A DNA stretch of 64,000 nt from G963663525 sp963663525. Its GTDB lineage: Bacteria; Myxococcota_A; SURF-8; G963663525. Each line of letters begins with the position of its first letter. The stretch's first letter is position 1. The stretch is from contig CAXXHC010000002.1 of NCBI GenBank assembly GCA_963663525.2, forward strand, positions 372,001-436,000, in the 5' to 3' direction. Below, one piece after another: positions 26,175 to 35,072 of this stretch. The translations under genes and the position numbers were made by a program. The notes under the pieces are model-generated. The model was not told the origin of the DNA, searched no databases, and was given only the letters and a program-made list of their open reading frames with translations.

Positions 26175-27371
26175 ATGAATCTGAAACCATTCGCGGCGCT
26201 TGGCGTTTTGTGGGGTTTTCTGGTGTTTTCTCCGGCGGCGTTCGCGCTTCCGGCGCCGGGGTTGAGCTTCGAATTCGGGTATCAGCCCGCCGAACCGACG
26301 CTACCCGACAGCTACGCCGAAGCCTATCCCGAACTGCACCGGGATTTAAAAGCCTATCTCGACTGGGAAGGAACGAAAAAGGCTCTGATCACGGAAATGG
26401 ACGAGCGTCTGAAACTCGTGCGAAAAGTGAAAAAACGCAATGAACGCAAGGAGTTGACGAAAAAAATCCTTGCCGATAAAAAAACGATGATCGCCGATTT
26501 TCCCGAACGCAAAAAACGTCTCTGGTCGTCGATCCTCTTCCATGCCGAAAAGGCGATCCGGGACAATTCCTCCGACCCCTACCTGCTGATGCTCATCGCG
26601 CGGCTATATTACCCGGTACGCGATCAACTCTACACCGAGCCTCCCGAACCCACTCCGGAAGCGATTCCCGGTCCCCGTCCGGTGTTCGAAGAGCCGGTGG
26701 AAGAAAAAAAGGCCGAAGAACCCAAACCCGATGAACTCGCGGCCTATAGAACGCCCTTAATCGAAAAAGCGCCGGAAGAAACCGCAGAGAATGAAAAAGC
26801 CGAAGAGGAAGAAGCCATCCCGGCGGCAGAGACCGAAAAAAAGCCGGACTACATCATGAACCTGGTTCGAATCCGCGATGGCGTTGCGGAAGTGCTTGAA
26901 AAACATCCTGAATTTCCGAATCACGCCGAAGCCGTTTCCATGCTGGCTCAGCTTTATTCAGAGATGGACCAAACCCACGAAAAGGCACAAATGTGGGACG
27001 ATTACGCCCGCATCCACCCGGATAGCCCGGTCATCGCCGAGGTGCTTTTCCGTCTGGCGCTCACCCATTTCGAATCACCCCAGAGCTTCGACCATTTCAC
27101 CCAAGCAGCGATTTTCTTTGAAAAAGCCGCCTCCAAGTACGAACCTGGAACCGTGGAACACTGTCGCTCTCTGTACATGCTGGCGTGGTCCCGCTTCCTT
27201 TCCCGCGACTTCAACGAACAGGCGAAGCAGAGCTTCGTGGAGGTCTACAACGCCGCGAAAAAAATGCCGGATGAGACACCCGAACTCGAAGCGATGAAAA
27301 AAGAAGCGCTGGTGCAGGTCAAGCACATCATCAATACCAAGGAGAAGGCCGCAAAAATCTCGTTCGATTGA
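26175..27371 (+). CDS. Exported TPR-like protein
   Basis: 398 residues from the ATG at 26175, with AAGGAG eight bases upstream. Signal peptide ending around ALPAPG (residue ~27). Residues ~45-130 are helical and Lys/Glu-rich, then a Pro/Glu linker (~150-225), then helical repeats (~230-390) with TPR-like spacing: AVSMLAQLYSEMDQTHEKA, VLFRLALTHFESPQSFDHF, SLYMLAWSRFLSRDFNEQA. Such periplasmic TPR proteins often act as scaffolds in envelope complexes. Partner unknown. hemC follows 37 bases later on the same strand. Confidence 0.75.
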   Translation: MNLKPFAALGVLWGFLVFSPAAFALPAPGLSFEFGYQPAEPTLPDSYAEAYPELHRDLKAYLDWEGTKKALITEMDERLKLVRKVKKRNERKELTKKILADKKTMIADFPERKKRLWSSILFHAEKAIRDNSSDPYLLMLIARLYYPVRDQLYTEPPEPTPEAIPGPRPVFEEPVEEKKAEEPKPDELAAYRTPLIEKAPEETAENEKAEEEEAIPAAETEKKPDYIMNLVRIRDGVAEVLEKHPEFPNHAEAVSMLAQLYSEMDQTHEKAQMWDDYARIHPDSPVIAEVLFRLALTHFESPQSFDHFTQAAIFFEKAASKYEPGTVEHCRSLYMLAWSRFLSRDFNEQAKQSFVEVYNAAKKMPDETPELEAMKKEALVQVKHIINTKEKAAKISFD

Positions 27372-27408
27372 AACATCCGGCCCGACATCCAAGGAAAACG
27401 GGGCAATC

Positions 27409-28356
27409 ATGAGCGAAACGCTTTTCAGGATCGGCACCCGTGGCAGCCGTCTGGCCTTGTGGCAGGCCCACATGGTCAAAGGGTTGCTCGACGTGCCTGC
27501 GGAGATTCGCGTCATCAAAACCAGCGGTGACCGATTGTTGAAAACACCGCTTCAGGGACGCATCGAAAAAGGCTTTTTTACGAAGGAAATCGAGCAGGAA
27601 CTGCTGGACGGTCACGTGGATGCGGCGGTGCATTCTCTCAAGGATCTGCCCACCGAAAACCCGCCCGGACTCGTCCTGGGGGCCACGCCGGAACGCGCGG
27701 CGGTCAACGACGTGTTGCTGGTATCCGAGGCGGCCTACGATCCCGACGAGCCGTTTCCCGTGAAAAAAGGCGGGAAAATCGGCGCGACGAGCCTGCGTAG
27801 GCAGGCGCTGTTGAAGGCGGCGCGTCCCGATCTCGAACCGCTGCTGATACGGGGTAATGTGCCCACACGTATCTCCAAAGTCGTGGATGGTGAGTACGAC
27901 GCCGCCATCCTCGCCCGCGCCGGACTGGAACGCCTGGGGCTGGATATCGCCCCTCTCAAAGCTTTCGATTTGAATCCGTACCTCTGGCCCTGCGCATCCG
28001 GACAGGGAGCGGTCGGCGTGCAGATTCGCCGTAATGACCCGAAAGTTACTGAAATTATAGGGAAAATCAATCACGCACCCACACGCCGGGCCGTGGAGTT
28101 GGAGCGGGAATTGCTCGTGGCGTTCGGGTGCGGCTGCCACGATCCCTTCGCTTCCTGGGTACGGGTCGAAGAGGAACGCGCCACCGTGCTGATTTCCTCC
28201 CTGTTTCCCGACGGTTCCTGGAAAAGCGCATATTTCGCAAACCTGAGTGAAGACGAGGTGTTGCCCCGCGCCATCGCCTGGAAGAACGGCCAGGGGGAGG
28301 CTCTTCCACCGCCACGCGCCCCGGAAGAGCTTTGTAAACCGGCAAAACCCTGGTAA
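27409..28356 (+). CDS. hemC: Hydroxymethylbilane synthase (porphobilinogen deaminase)
   Basis: 315 residues. It polymerises four porphobilinogens in haem and corrinoid synthesis. Motifs: IGTRGSRLALWQ at the start, HSLKDLPTE (~82-90), GATSLRRQALL (~126-136) and AILARAGLERLGL. The dipyrromethane cofactor cysteine is most likely Cys243 in FGCGCHDP, where most family members have GGC-x2-P; the paired cysteine is slightly unusual. hemL follows after 121 bases. Supply of haem fits the 35 haem-binding sites encoded at 44-50 kb. Confidence 0.95.
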   Translation: MSETLFRIGTRGSRLALWQAHMVKGLLDVPAEIRVIKTSGDRLLKTPLQGRIEKGFFTKEIEQELLDGHVDAAVHSLKDLPTENPPGLVLGATPERAAVNDVLLVSEAAYDPDEPFPVKKGGKIGATSLRRQALLKAARPDLEPLLIRGNVPTRISKVVDGEYDAAILARAGLERLGLDIAPLKAFDLNPYLWPCASGQGAVGVQIRRNDPKVTEIIGKINHAPTRRAVELERELLVAFGCGCHDPFASWVRVEEERATVLISSLFPDGSWKSAYFANLSEDEVLPRAIAWKNGQGEALPPPRAPEELCKPAKPW

Positions 28357-28406
28357 AATCACATTGGACTACAGGGGAACACTGTGGAAACATAGTGGAC
28401 ACCACT

Positions 28407-28412
28407 TATAAT
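28407..28412 (+). promoter_or_regulatory. Possible hemL promoter (-10 box)
   Basis: A perfect TATAAT lies at 28407-28412 in the hemC-hemL gap; the -35 region (GTGGAA) is poor. Downstream a leader hairpin GCCGAAT-7-ATTCGGC spans 28442-28462, ending 15 bases before the hemL start. Confidence 0.35.
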
Positions 28413-28477
28413 AAAGTGTATATTTTTAAAATCCTAAACATGCCGAATCGAAGTAATTCGGCGGCCAAGGGAATGGA

Positions 28478-29767
28478 ATGAAAGTCATTGAAAATTCAAG
28501 GAAATTGTTCGAAAAAGCCAAAACTCTAGCTCCCGGTGGAGTACATAGCCCCGTGCGCGCCTTCGGTTCCGTGGGAGGAACGCCGGTGTTTTTCTCTCGC
28601 GGCCAAGGCGGTCGCTGCTTCGACGCCGACGGCAACGAGTACATGGATCTTTGCCTGTCCTGGGGTCCGTTGATTTTGGGACACGCCAATGAATCCGTGG
28701 TCGAAGCGGTAAAAAAAGCCGCCGCAGACGGCCTGAGCTTCGGAGCCTGCCACGAGGGAGAAATCGCGCTGTGCGAATCCGTCCTCAGGGCGTTTCCCAA
28801 CTATGACAAGGTGCGCTTCGTCAGTTCGGGTACGGAAGCGGTGATGACGGCCATCCGGCTGGCGCGAGGAATTACGGGACGCTCGCGGATCGTCAAATTC
28901 GAGGGAGGCTATCACGGCCATTCCGACAGTTTGCTGGTCAAGGCGGGGAGCGGTCTGGCGACTTCGGGAGTCTCCTCCAGCGGAGGCGTACCTTCGGAAC
29001 TGGCCGGTTTGACGATGGTTTTGCCGTTGGACGACGACGAGTCGCTGGAAGCCGTGTTCCGAAACTACCGCGACGAAATCGCCTGCGCGGTGATCGAACC
29101 CCTGCCGGGCAACAACGGATTGCTGGAACAGCGGCCCGAATGGCTCGAACGTCTGAGAGAACTCACGAAAAAACACGGAGCATTGTTGATTTTCGACGAG
29201 GTGATTTCTGGGTTCCGGCTGCGTTTCGGCGGCTACGGAGATTCCCTGGGCATCGAAGCCGATCTCGTGACGCTGGGGAAAATCATCGGCGGCGGTATGC
29301 CGGTGGGCGCGGTGGTCGGTCCGAAGAAGCACATGGATCAACTCGCCCCGCTAGGGAAGGTCTACCAGGCCGGGACGCTCAGCGGCAACCCGGTAGCCAT
29401 GGCCTCGGGCAAGGCGACACTCGACCTTCTGGAGGACGGCTCCGTATATGAACACCTGGAACGATTAGGCCGGGTTTTCGACGAAACACTGGAAAGCGCC
29501 AAAACGGAATTGCCGTTTCTCAACTGGCGTCGGCTGGGATCGCTGATCTGGATGTATTTCGAGGAGGGCGAGGTTCCCCGGAGCGCCGATGGGATTGCGT
29601 CGCGTTCCATCGAGCGCTTCAACGCACTGTATCGAAATATGCTTGAAGCAGGCTATTATCTGCCTCCCAGCGGGTACGAACTCTGGTTTTTGTGTCATCG
29701 CCACTCCGAAGAAGACGTGCGTGGTCTGGCGCGAACTCTCGTCGGTTTGTTGAAAGAAAGAGGATAG
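28478..29767 (+). CDS. hemL: Glutamate-1-semialdehyde 2,1-aminomutase
   Basis: 429 residues, starting MKVIENSRKLFEKAKTLAPGGVHSPVRAFG; AAGGGAATGG lies ahead of the ATG. A PLP enzyme that makes 5-aminolaevulinate in the C5 (tRNA-Glu) route. Lys268 in TLGKIIGGGMPVGA is the PLP lysine; FDEVISGFR holds the cofactor-binding Asp. Length and motifs are standard. Together with hemC it shows the organism uses the C5 pathway. Note the 121-base gap to hemC and the TATAAT box there, so it may have its own promoter. Confidence 0.96.
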   Translation: MKVIENSRKLFEKAKTLAPGGVHSPVRAFGSVGGTPVFFSRGQGGRCFDADGNEYMDLCLSWGPLILGHANESVVEAVKKAAADGLSFGACHEGEIALCESVLRAFPNYDKVRFVSSGTEAVMTAIRLARGITGRSRIVKFEGGYHGHSDSLLVKAGSGLATSGVSSSGGVPSELAGLTMVLPLDDDESLEAVFRNYRDEIACAVIEPLPGNNGLLEQRPEWLERLRELTKKHGALLIFDEVISGFRLRFGGYGDSLGIEADLVTLGKIIGGGMPVGAVVGPKKHMDQLAPLGKVYQAGTLSGNPVAMASGKATLDLLEDGSVYEHLERLGRVFDETLESAKTELPFLNWRRLGSLIWMYFEEGEVPRSADGIASRSIERFNALYRNMLEAGYYLPPSGYELWFLCHRHSEEDVRGLARTLVGLLKERG

Positions 29768-29785
29768 CGCCGCACTGCGGGATTC

Positions 29786-29791
29786 TTGACA
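29786..29791 (+). promoter_or_regulatory. Possible lon promoter (-35 box)
   Basis: A perfect TTGACA lies 86 bases before the lon start in the hemL-lon gap; the -10 (TAGTTT, spacing 16) is weak. No heat-shock sigma-32 type -10 is visible. Confidence 0.3.
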
Positions 29792-29876
29792 ATATGCAGG
29801 CGAGAATTAGTTTCAATGGAGCAATGACGGTCGATGTACCACGGTTTCAGCGCTTTCAAGCGTCTGGAACCACGAA

Positions 29877-32216
29877 ATGAAAGCAAAAGCCATGGAAGAG
29901 ACACAGATCGCGAACCTGCCTTCGATCGTTCCCGTTCTTCCCGTACGCAACACGGTGCTGTATCCTTATATGACCCTGCCGCTTTCCATCGGCAGAGACA
30001 AATCCCTGCGCATTCTCCAGGACGTGCTTCCCGGCGACCGGCTGATCGGCGTGGTGGCCCAGGTGGACGGCAACGTGGATCTGCCGGGGGAACAGGATCT
30101 GCATTATTACGGCACATTGGGAAAAATCATAAAATCCTCGGATCATACCGAGGGCACCGCTTCGATTCTCGTCCAGGGGGTCGTGCGCTTCCGCGTGGTC
30201 GAATACCTCAGCGACGAGCCGTACCACCGGGTAAAGGTCGAATACCTGCCCGACGAGGTGCCGGACGATATCGAAATTTCGGCGATGCACCGCAATCTCA
30301 AGCAGATCGTCAACAAGGTCATTCGCCTGAGTCCGAACATTCCCGACGAAGCGGCTTATCTGGTAGACAAAGTGCCTTCGCCGTCCTATCTGGCCGACAT
30401 GATCGGGCACTATCTGGACCTCGATATCAGCGAGAAACAGAAAATTCTCGAAACCACCGAGGTCAAGGAACGGCTTGAACTTATTACCGGAATTCTGACC
30501 CGCGAACTGGACGTGCTGGAGTTGGGCAACAAAATCCAGCACGAAGTCAAAGAGAAACTCGACAGCCATCAGCGAGAAGTCTACCTTCGCGAGCAACTCA
30601 AAGCGATTCAGAAGGAACTCGGCGATTCCGACGGCAACGAGGAACTCGAAAAGCTTCGGGAGAAAGTCGAAGCGAAAAAGATGCCCGAAGAGGCGAACAA
30701 TGCCGCCATGAAGGAACTCAAACGCCTTCTGCGGATGCATTCCTCCTCACCGGAATATCAGGTGGCACGCACCTATCTGGATTGGATGATCGACGTACCC
30801 TGGAGCGAATCGACGGAAGACAACCTCGACATTGCCGAGGCGGAAGAAATCCTCAACGAAGATCACTACGATCTGGAGAAGGTCAAGAAACGCATTATCG
30901 AGTTTCTCGCCGTGCGCAAGCTGAAAAACGACCTGCGCGGCCCGATTCTCTGCCTTTCGGGGCCTCCGGGAGTCGGCAAAACTTCGCTGGGGAAATCCGT
31001 AGCCCGCGCGCTTGGACGTAAATTTTATCGCATGAGCCTGGGCGGCGTGCACGACGAGGCCGAAATCCGGGGCCACCGCCGGACATACATCGGTTCCATG
31101 CCGGGGCGGATCATCGCCGGGCTGAAAAAGTGTGGCACCAACAATCCCGTCTTCATGCTCGACGAAATCGAGAAACTGGGCAAGGATTTCCGGGGCGATC
31201 CCGCCTCGGCGCTGCTCGAAGTGCTGGACCCGGAACAGAATTTCTCCTTCCAGGACCATTACTTGGACGTCCCCTTCGATCTTTCCAAGGTGCTGTTCAT
31301 CTGCACCGCCAATATGCTCGACACCATTCCTCCCGCCCTGCGCGACCGGCTGGAAGTGATTCAAATCCCCGGCTATTCCGAGGAGGAGAAATATCACATC
31401 GCCAAACGCTACCTGATTCCCGAAAACATCGAGGATCACGGCCTGAGTGACGAGTTGATCGAGTTCAGCGACGACGCACTGTTCACCATCATCAACGATT
31501 ACACGCGGGAATCCGGCGTGCGCAATCTCAAGCGGGAAATCGCCTCCGTCTGCCGTTCGATCGCCAAAGAAGTAGCGTACGGCAAGGAGGAAAAGACCCT
31601 CATCGAGCCGAAAACCGTGGCCGACATTTTAGGCCCTCAGAAATACTGGAACGATGTGGCGATTCGCACCGCCAAACCGGGTGTCGCAACGGGTCTGGCC
31701 TGGACACCTACCGGCGGCGATATTCTGTTCATCGAAGCCACCATGATGAAGGGCAAGGGCGGACTGCTGATTACCGGCCAACTGGGCGACGTGATGAAGG
31801 AATCGGCCCAGGCTGCGTTGTCCTACGTGCGCACCAAGGCGCAGGAACTCAATATCGATGAGGATATTTTCGCGAAAAAAGACCTCCACGTGCACGTTCC
31901 TGCGGGTGCCATTCCCAAGGACGGCCCCTCGGCGGGTGTCACGCTGATGACCGCGCTGACCTCGATTCTGACGAAAAAGCCGATTCAGAACAATATGGCG
32001 ATGACAGGTGAAATCACGCTACGAGGAGCGGTGCTGCCCGTCGGCGGTATCAAGGAAAAAGTGCTGGCCGCCAAGCGCGCGGGCATCACGAAAATCGTCA
32101 TGCCCGCCAAAAACGAAAAGGATCTGATCGACATCACGCCTTCGTCCAAGGAAGGCATGGAATTCGTGTTCGTCAACGATATGAGCGAGGTGCTGGAAAA
32201 CGCCTTCATGCCGTAA
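29877..32216 (+). CDS. lon: ATP-dependent protease Lon
   Basis: 779 residues (a second ATG five codons in could also be the start). Cytoplasmic AAA+ protease that degrades misfolded and regulatory proteins. N-terminal LON substrate-binding domain (~17-210, PVLPVRNTVLYPYMTLPL), AAA+ module with Walker A GPPGVGKT at 362-369 and Walker B FMLDEIEK, and C-terminal peptidase domain with catalytic Ser685 (KDGPSAG) and Lys728 (GIKEKVLAAK). All key residues are intact. Two tandem hairpins follow the stop. Confidence 0.98.
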   Translation: MKAKAMEETQIANLPSIVPVLPVRNTVLYPYMTLPLSIGRDKSLRILQDVLPGDRLIGVVAQVDGNVDLPGEQDLHYYGTLGKIIKSSDHTEGTASILVQGVVRFRVVEYLSDEPYHRVKVEYLPDEVPDDIEISAMHRNLKQIVNKVIRLSPNIPDEAAYLVDKVPSPSYLADMIGHYLDLDISEKQKILETTEVKERLELITGILTRELDVLELGNKIQHEVKEKLDSHQREVYLREQLKAIQKELGDSDGNEELEKLREKVEAKKMPEEANNAAMKELKRLLRMHSSSPEYQVARTYLDWMIDVPWSESTEDNLDIAEAEEILNEDHYDLEKVKKRIIEFLAVRKLKNDLRGPILCLSGPPGVGKTSLGKSVARALGRKFYRMSLGGVHDEAEIRGHRRTYIGSMPGRIIAGLKKCGTNNPVFMLDEIEKLGKDFRGDPASALLEVLDPEQNFSFQDHYLDVPFDLSKVLFICTANMLDTIPPALRDRLEVIQIPGYSEEEKYHIAKRYLIPENIEDHGLSDELIEFSDDALFTIINDYTRESGVRNLKREIASVCRSIAKEVAYGKEEKTLIEPKTVADILGPQKYWNDVAIRTAKPGVATGLAWTPTGGDILFIEATMMKGKGGLLITGQLGDVMKESAQAALSYVRTKAQELNIDEDIFAKKDLHVHVPAGAIPKDGPSAGVTLMTALTSILTKKPIQNNMAMTGEITLRGAVLPVGGIKEKVLAAKRAGITKIVMPAKNEKDLIDITPSSKEGMEFVFVNDMSEVLENAFMP

Positions 32217-32254
32217 TAACGACACGGGTTTTTTCCTCGTTTTCACTGTAATTA

Positions 32255-32322
32255 CGGTGCGTTATCGATTTGAAAACGCACCGCGAAGCCTCCCGCGAAC
32301 CATAGTTCGCCGGGAGGCTTCG
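32255..32322 (+). terminator. Two tandem hairpins after lon
   Basis: Hairpin 1: CGGTGCGTT-11-AACGCACCG (32255-32283), 9 bp. Hairpin 2, directly adjoining: a 17-bp GC-rich stem (32284-32300 against 32305-32322, one bulge) with loop CATA, followed by TCGTTTTCG. They probably end or stabilise the lon mRNA; the T run is short. Confidence 0.6.
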
Positions 32323-32467
32323 TCGTTTTCGTTCCGACCGCATTTCCCGAATGTTTCCAAAACGTTCCGTTCGCGTTATGATGCAGTTACGAAACCAGTT
32401 GCGAACGGATTCACGGCTTCGATACGAAGAAGAGCAGAGTTTGCCGTTCGGGAAAGAGGGCCAACGG

Positions 32468-34657
32468 ATGCATCCGATTCTAGTGCAGGTAGTAAAAAAG
32501 GCGATGCTCGTGGTTGGTTGGGGATGCCTGGCGATGTCCACGGCCTGGGCGCAGGAGCTTGACGCGCAGGAGGCCGAAGTAGCCGAAAATACGGAAGAAA
32601 CCCAAACCGAAAAAGAGGGTGCGACCTGCCCGGAATGTCCTGAACGGGACGAAACGTTTTCCGATGGCTTGCAAGTGCAACGTTTTCTGGAGCCGCCCAA
32701 GCTGCGTCCATGCTGTATGCTGGGATACGACCTGAGGACGACCATCAGCGACACGAGCATTCCGGTCAAGGTGGACAACATTCTCTACCCGAATCGACTG
32801 GGAACGCATTCCTATCGCAAGCTCAGCGTGGAAACCGAGCAGACCGGCCTCATATACACCTGTCGCGGCGGCATCGTCGATATCGCCCACATTCGCGATT
32901 ACGCAGACACCACCGCGTATTTGTACGAAAGAATCCGTATCGTGCTCGGCAGCGGCGTGCTGTTGCCCATTCCCGACGAAGGAGGAAAACGCTGGATTCT
33001 CCTGCGGACGTTCGAGGAAAAACTGTCCCCGGAGGAGCACGACGAACTGGCCCTTCTGCTGGCGGAGCGGATTTCCTTCATGATGTCCGTGTGGCACGAA
33101 ATCGTCACCTGGTACGACTACCGCAGCATGGAGTTTTTTTCCGAGCGGGCATCGGCGTTTTCGCCGGAGGATCTGTATTCCAACCTGTTGGGCGCGAAAA
33201 TCGGCGCGGAGGCGTTGCGCCAAGGAGGCAATTACGACGAGCAGGTCACCCGCATCCTCGACGAACACGTGCACGCCCTCGTGCCGCTACCCAACAAACA
33301 CACCAAGGAAACTCTGAACGTCGTGGACGGCATCTGGTGGGATAGTTCGAAGAAAATCCCCGACATGCGGCTGATTGTCCGTCGTAACATGGAAGTCGGC
33401 AACACCATCGCGCCTTGGAGGGTGCCGGATGCCCATTCGCCCTATTGTGGATCAAGAAAGGAAAAGGCGGCGCTTCTCGACGTTCCGACGGTGGGGCCGA
33501 AAAACATCCGCCTGGAGGATCTCTACGAGTTCCGGTTCACCGTCGATCCGAAAAGGGCACGGACCTTTCTGCTTCCCGACGGAGGCGAAAAGTGGATCAC
33601 GCAAGCCGATTTCCCCTGGATTATCGAGAACATCCGCCGCGACATAAAAAGGGAATTCGGGCCTTTCGCGGACAAAAACGGCCTGGATGCCTACGAACTG
33701 GGAGTGGAAAAGAAATTTACCAACGAGTTCGATCCCGAATTTCCTTGTGGAAGGACCGATCCCGATTGTTCGCTGACGCGACGGGAGGAAATCCAGGGGG
33801 TGAAAATCGGGAATATCCGCATGGCCGGAGGCAACATGCGGGGCATGATGATGGGCGCCACGCTGGCTAAAGTCTCTACCACGGGGGGCCGGTTCAACGT
33901 CATGCGCTTCGATTCGGTGTTCACTTTCGCCCCATCTTCCTACCTTTTACATGTCAAAGCGGTGGAAAACGAAGTCTTGCTGTTTTGCCGCATGGAGGCG
34001 GAAGACGGCTCGGGCCGGGTCGAAATCGACTATCCCTTCGTCAATCCCTTCGCGACGAAATGCGTGCCGAACTCCTGGTGGGGCATCAAGCTGGATATGC
34101 TGGAAATGCTGTACGAAAGCGACACCGGCTCCTACGGATTCCGACCGCTGGAATTCGGGATCGTGCTCAATGCCCTGGGCAACGGCCACACCCCGGATTT
34201 CCTGCATCGTAGCTTGCTGTTTTCTATGGGATTGGCCCCCGAAATCGTGGACATCCGCTCCGGAAAGAAAGGAAACAAATACAATTTAACCAGCTATTTT
34301 TCCATGATCTACGACCGCAACCTGCTGGACAACCGCATGACGTTGCGGGCTTTCAGCGGGTTTCGTTACCAGTTGCCCGACATCGAATCTTTCAACGTCG
34401 AGGGAGGCGGTCGCGTGCAGTACAACCACTTATGGAGTCGTCGGGATTTTCGCGGGGGCGCTCCGCTGCACTCCATCGTGACCTTCGGCGTCGAGGCGTC
34501 GGTCACGTATTTTTACAATCACCATCCCGGTATGCCAAGTATGTTGAAATACACGATGGCGCCGATGGGGCGGGATTTCATCCCGGCAAACTGGCACATT
34601 TACGGCCAAGCGCTCGTCTTTTTCGAGACGACGATTCCCAAACTCGGTATGTTCTGA
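32468..34657 (+). CDS. Exported DUF4056-like protein
   Basis: 729 residues from the ATG at 32468; upstream ATGs lack a ribosome-binding site, while AAAGAGGG precedes this one, and it gives a proper signal peptide ending STAWAQ (~residue 27). A Glu-rich linker with CPECPE follows. The segment YTCRGGIVDIAHIRDYADTT (~residues 132-151) with conserved Arg, Asp and His resembles DUF4056 proteins of the envelope. The second half has large aromatic-rich beta regions (GYDLRTTISD early; YGFRPLEFGIVLNALG late). Function unknown; it does not look like a beta-barrel porin throughout. It stands alone after lon. Confidence 0.7.
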   Translation: MHPILVQVVKKAMLVVGWGCLAMSTAWAQELDAQEAEVAENTEETQTEKEGATCPECPERDETFSDGLQVQRFLEPPKLRPCCMLGYDLRTTISDTSIPVKVDNILYPNRLGTHSYRKLSVETEQTGLIYTCRGGIVDIAHIRDYADTTAYLYERIRIVLGSGVLLPIPDEGGKRWILLRTFEEKLSPEEHDELALLLAERISFMMSVWHEIVTWYDYRSMEFFSERASAFSPEDLYSNLLGAKIGAEALRQGGNYDEQVTRILDEHVHALVPLPNKHTKETLNVVDGIWWDSSKKIPDMRLIVRRNMEVGNTIAPWRVPDAHSPYCGSRKEKAALLDVPTVGPKNIRLEDLYEFRFTVDPKRARTFLLPDGGEKWITQADFPWIIENIRRDIKREFGPFADKNGLDAYELGVEKKFTNEFDPEFPCGRTDPDCSLTRREEIQGVKIGNIRMAGGNMRGMMMGATLAKVSTTGGRFNVMRFDSVFTFAPSSYLLHVKAVENEVLLFCRMEAEDGSGRVEIDYPFVNPFATKCVPNSWWGIKLDMLEMLYESDTGSYGFRPLEFGIVLNALGNGHTPDFLHRSLLFSMGLAPEIVDIRSGKKGNKYNLTSYFSMIYDRNLLDNRMTLRAFSGFRYQLPDIESFNVEGGGRVQYNHLWSRRDFRGGAPLHSIVTFGVEASVTYFYNHHPGMPSMLKYTMAPMGRDFIPANWHIYGQALVFFETTIPKLGMF

Positions 34658-34663
34658 ACCCGG

Positions 34664-34685
34664 TCCCTACCCTTCTCGGCAGGGA
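34664..34685 (+). terminator. Weak terminator candidate
   Basis: TCCCT-12-AGGGA followed by ATTTTCTC, seven bases after the stop of the DUF4056-like gene. Short stem and large loop. Confidence 0.3.
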
Positions 34686-34691
34686 ATTTTC

Positions 34692-35024
34692 TCAGGAATT
34701 CCGCAGCTTTTCCAGCGCAGCCTTGGCATCGGGAACATTATCGATCACGAAGGCGAGCTGATCGCAGGCATAGTCCTCGCACGGCGCACAGGTATCGAAA
34801 CCCTTGGATGTGGCGCAGGAACGAATTCCACACTGGCCGCAATGGAAGAAACGTTCGCCTTCCTCGCTCTTGCAGCCATTGCAAACGATCTGTTCGGGCG
34901 CAATCGTCGCCTGGAACATGGCGGACCACTCGGCGGCGGTTTTCTGGCGCAACGCCTCATCGTCGTTTTGCGTGGCGAGATACGCCGGACAGAACTGGCA
35001 ATCGATTCCGCAATAGGCCAACAT
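34692..35024 (-). CDS. DUF3795 cysteine-rich protein
   Basis: 110 residues, starting MLAYCGIDCQFCPAYLAT; AGGAGG precedes the ATG. The start CGIDC..C and later CNGC, CGQCGIRSCA, CAPCEDYAC are the metal-binding pattern of DUF3795, small cytoplasmic proteins frequent in anaerobes and thought to bind zinc or an iron-sulfur cluster. Function unknown. It follows the P/Homo B lipoprotein gene by 48 bases on the same strand. Confidence 0.85.
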   Translation of the reverse strand: MLAYCGIDCQFCPAYLATQNDDEALRQKTAAEWSAMFQATIAPEQIVCNGCKSEEGERFFHCGQCGIRSCATSKGFDTCAPCEDYACDQLAFVIDNVPDAKAALEKLRNS

Positions 35025-35072
35025 GAAGACCTCCTAATGAATAAAAAGAAGAAATTTCCCAGTTTTTGCCTA

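Noticed and set aside
26860..26880. tRNA T-arm-like string GGTTCGAATCC
   Set aside because: It lies inside the TPR-like coding sequence and no acceptor or anticodon arm can be built around it.
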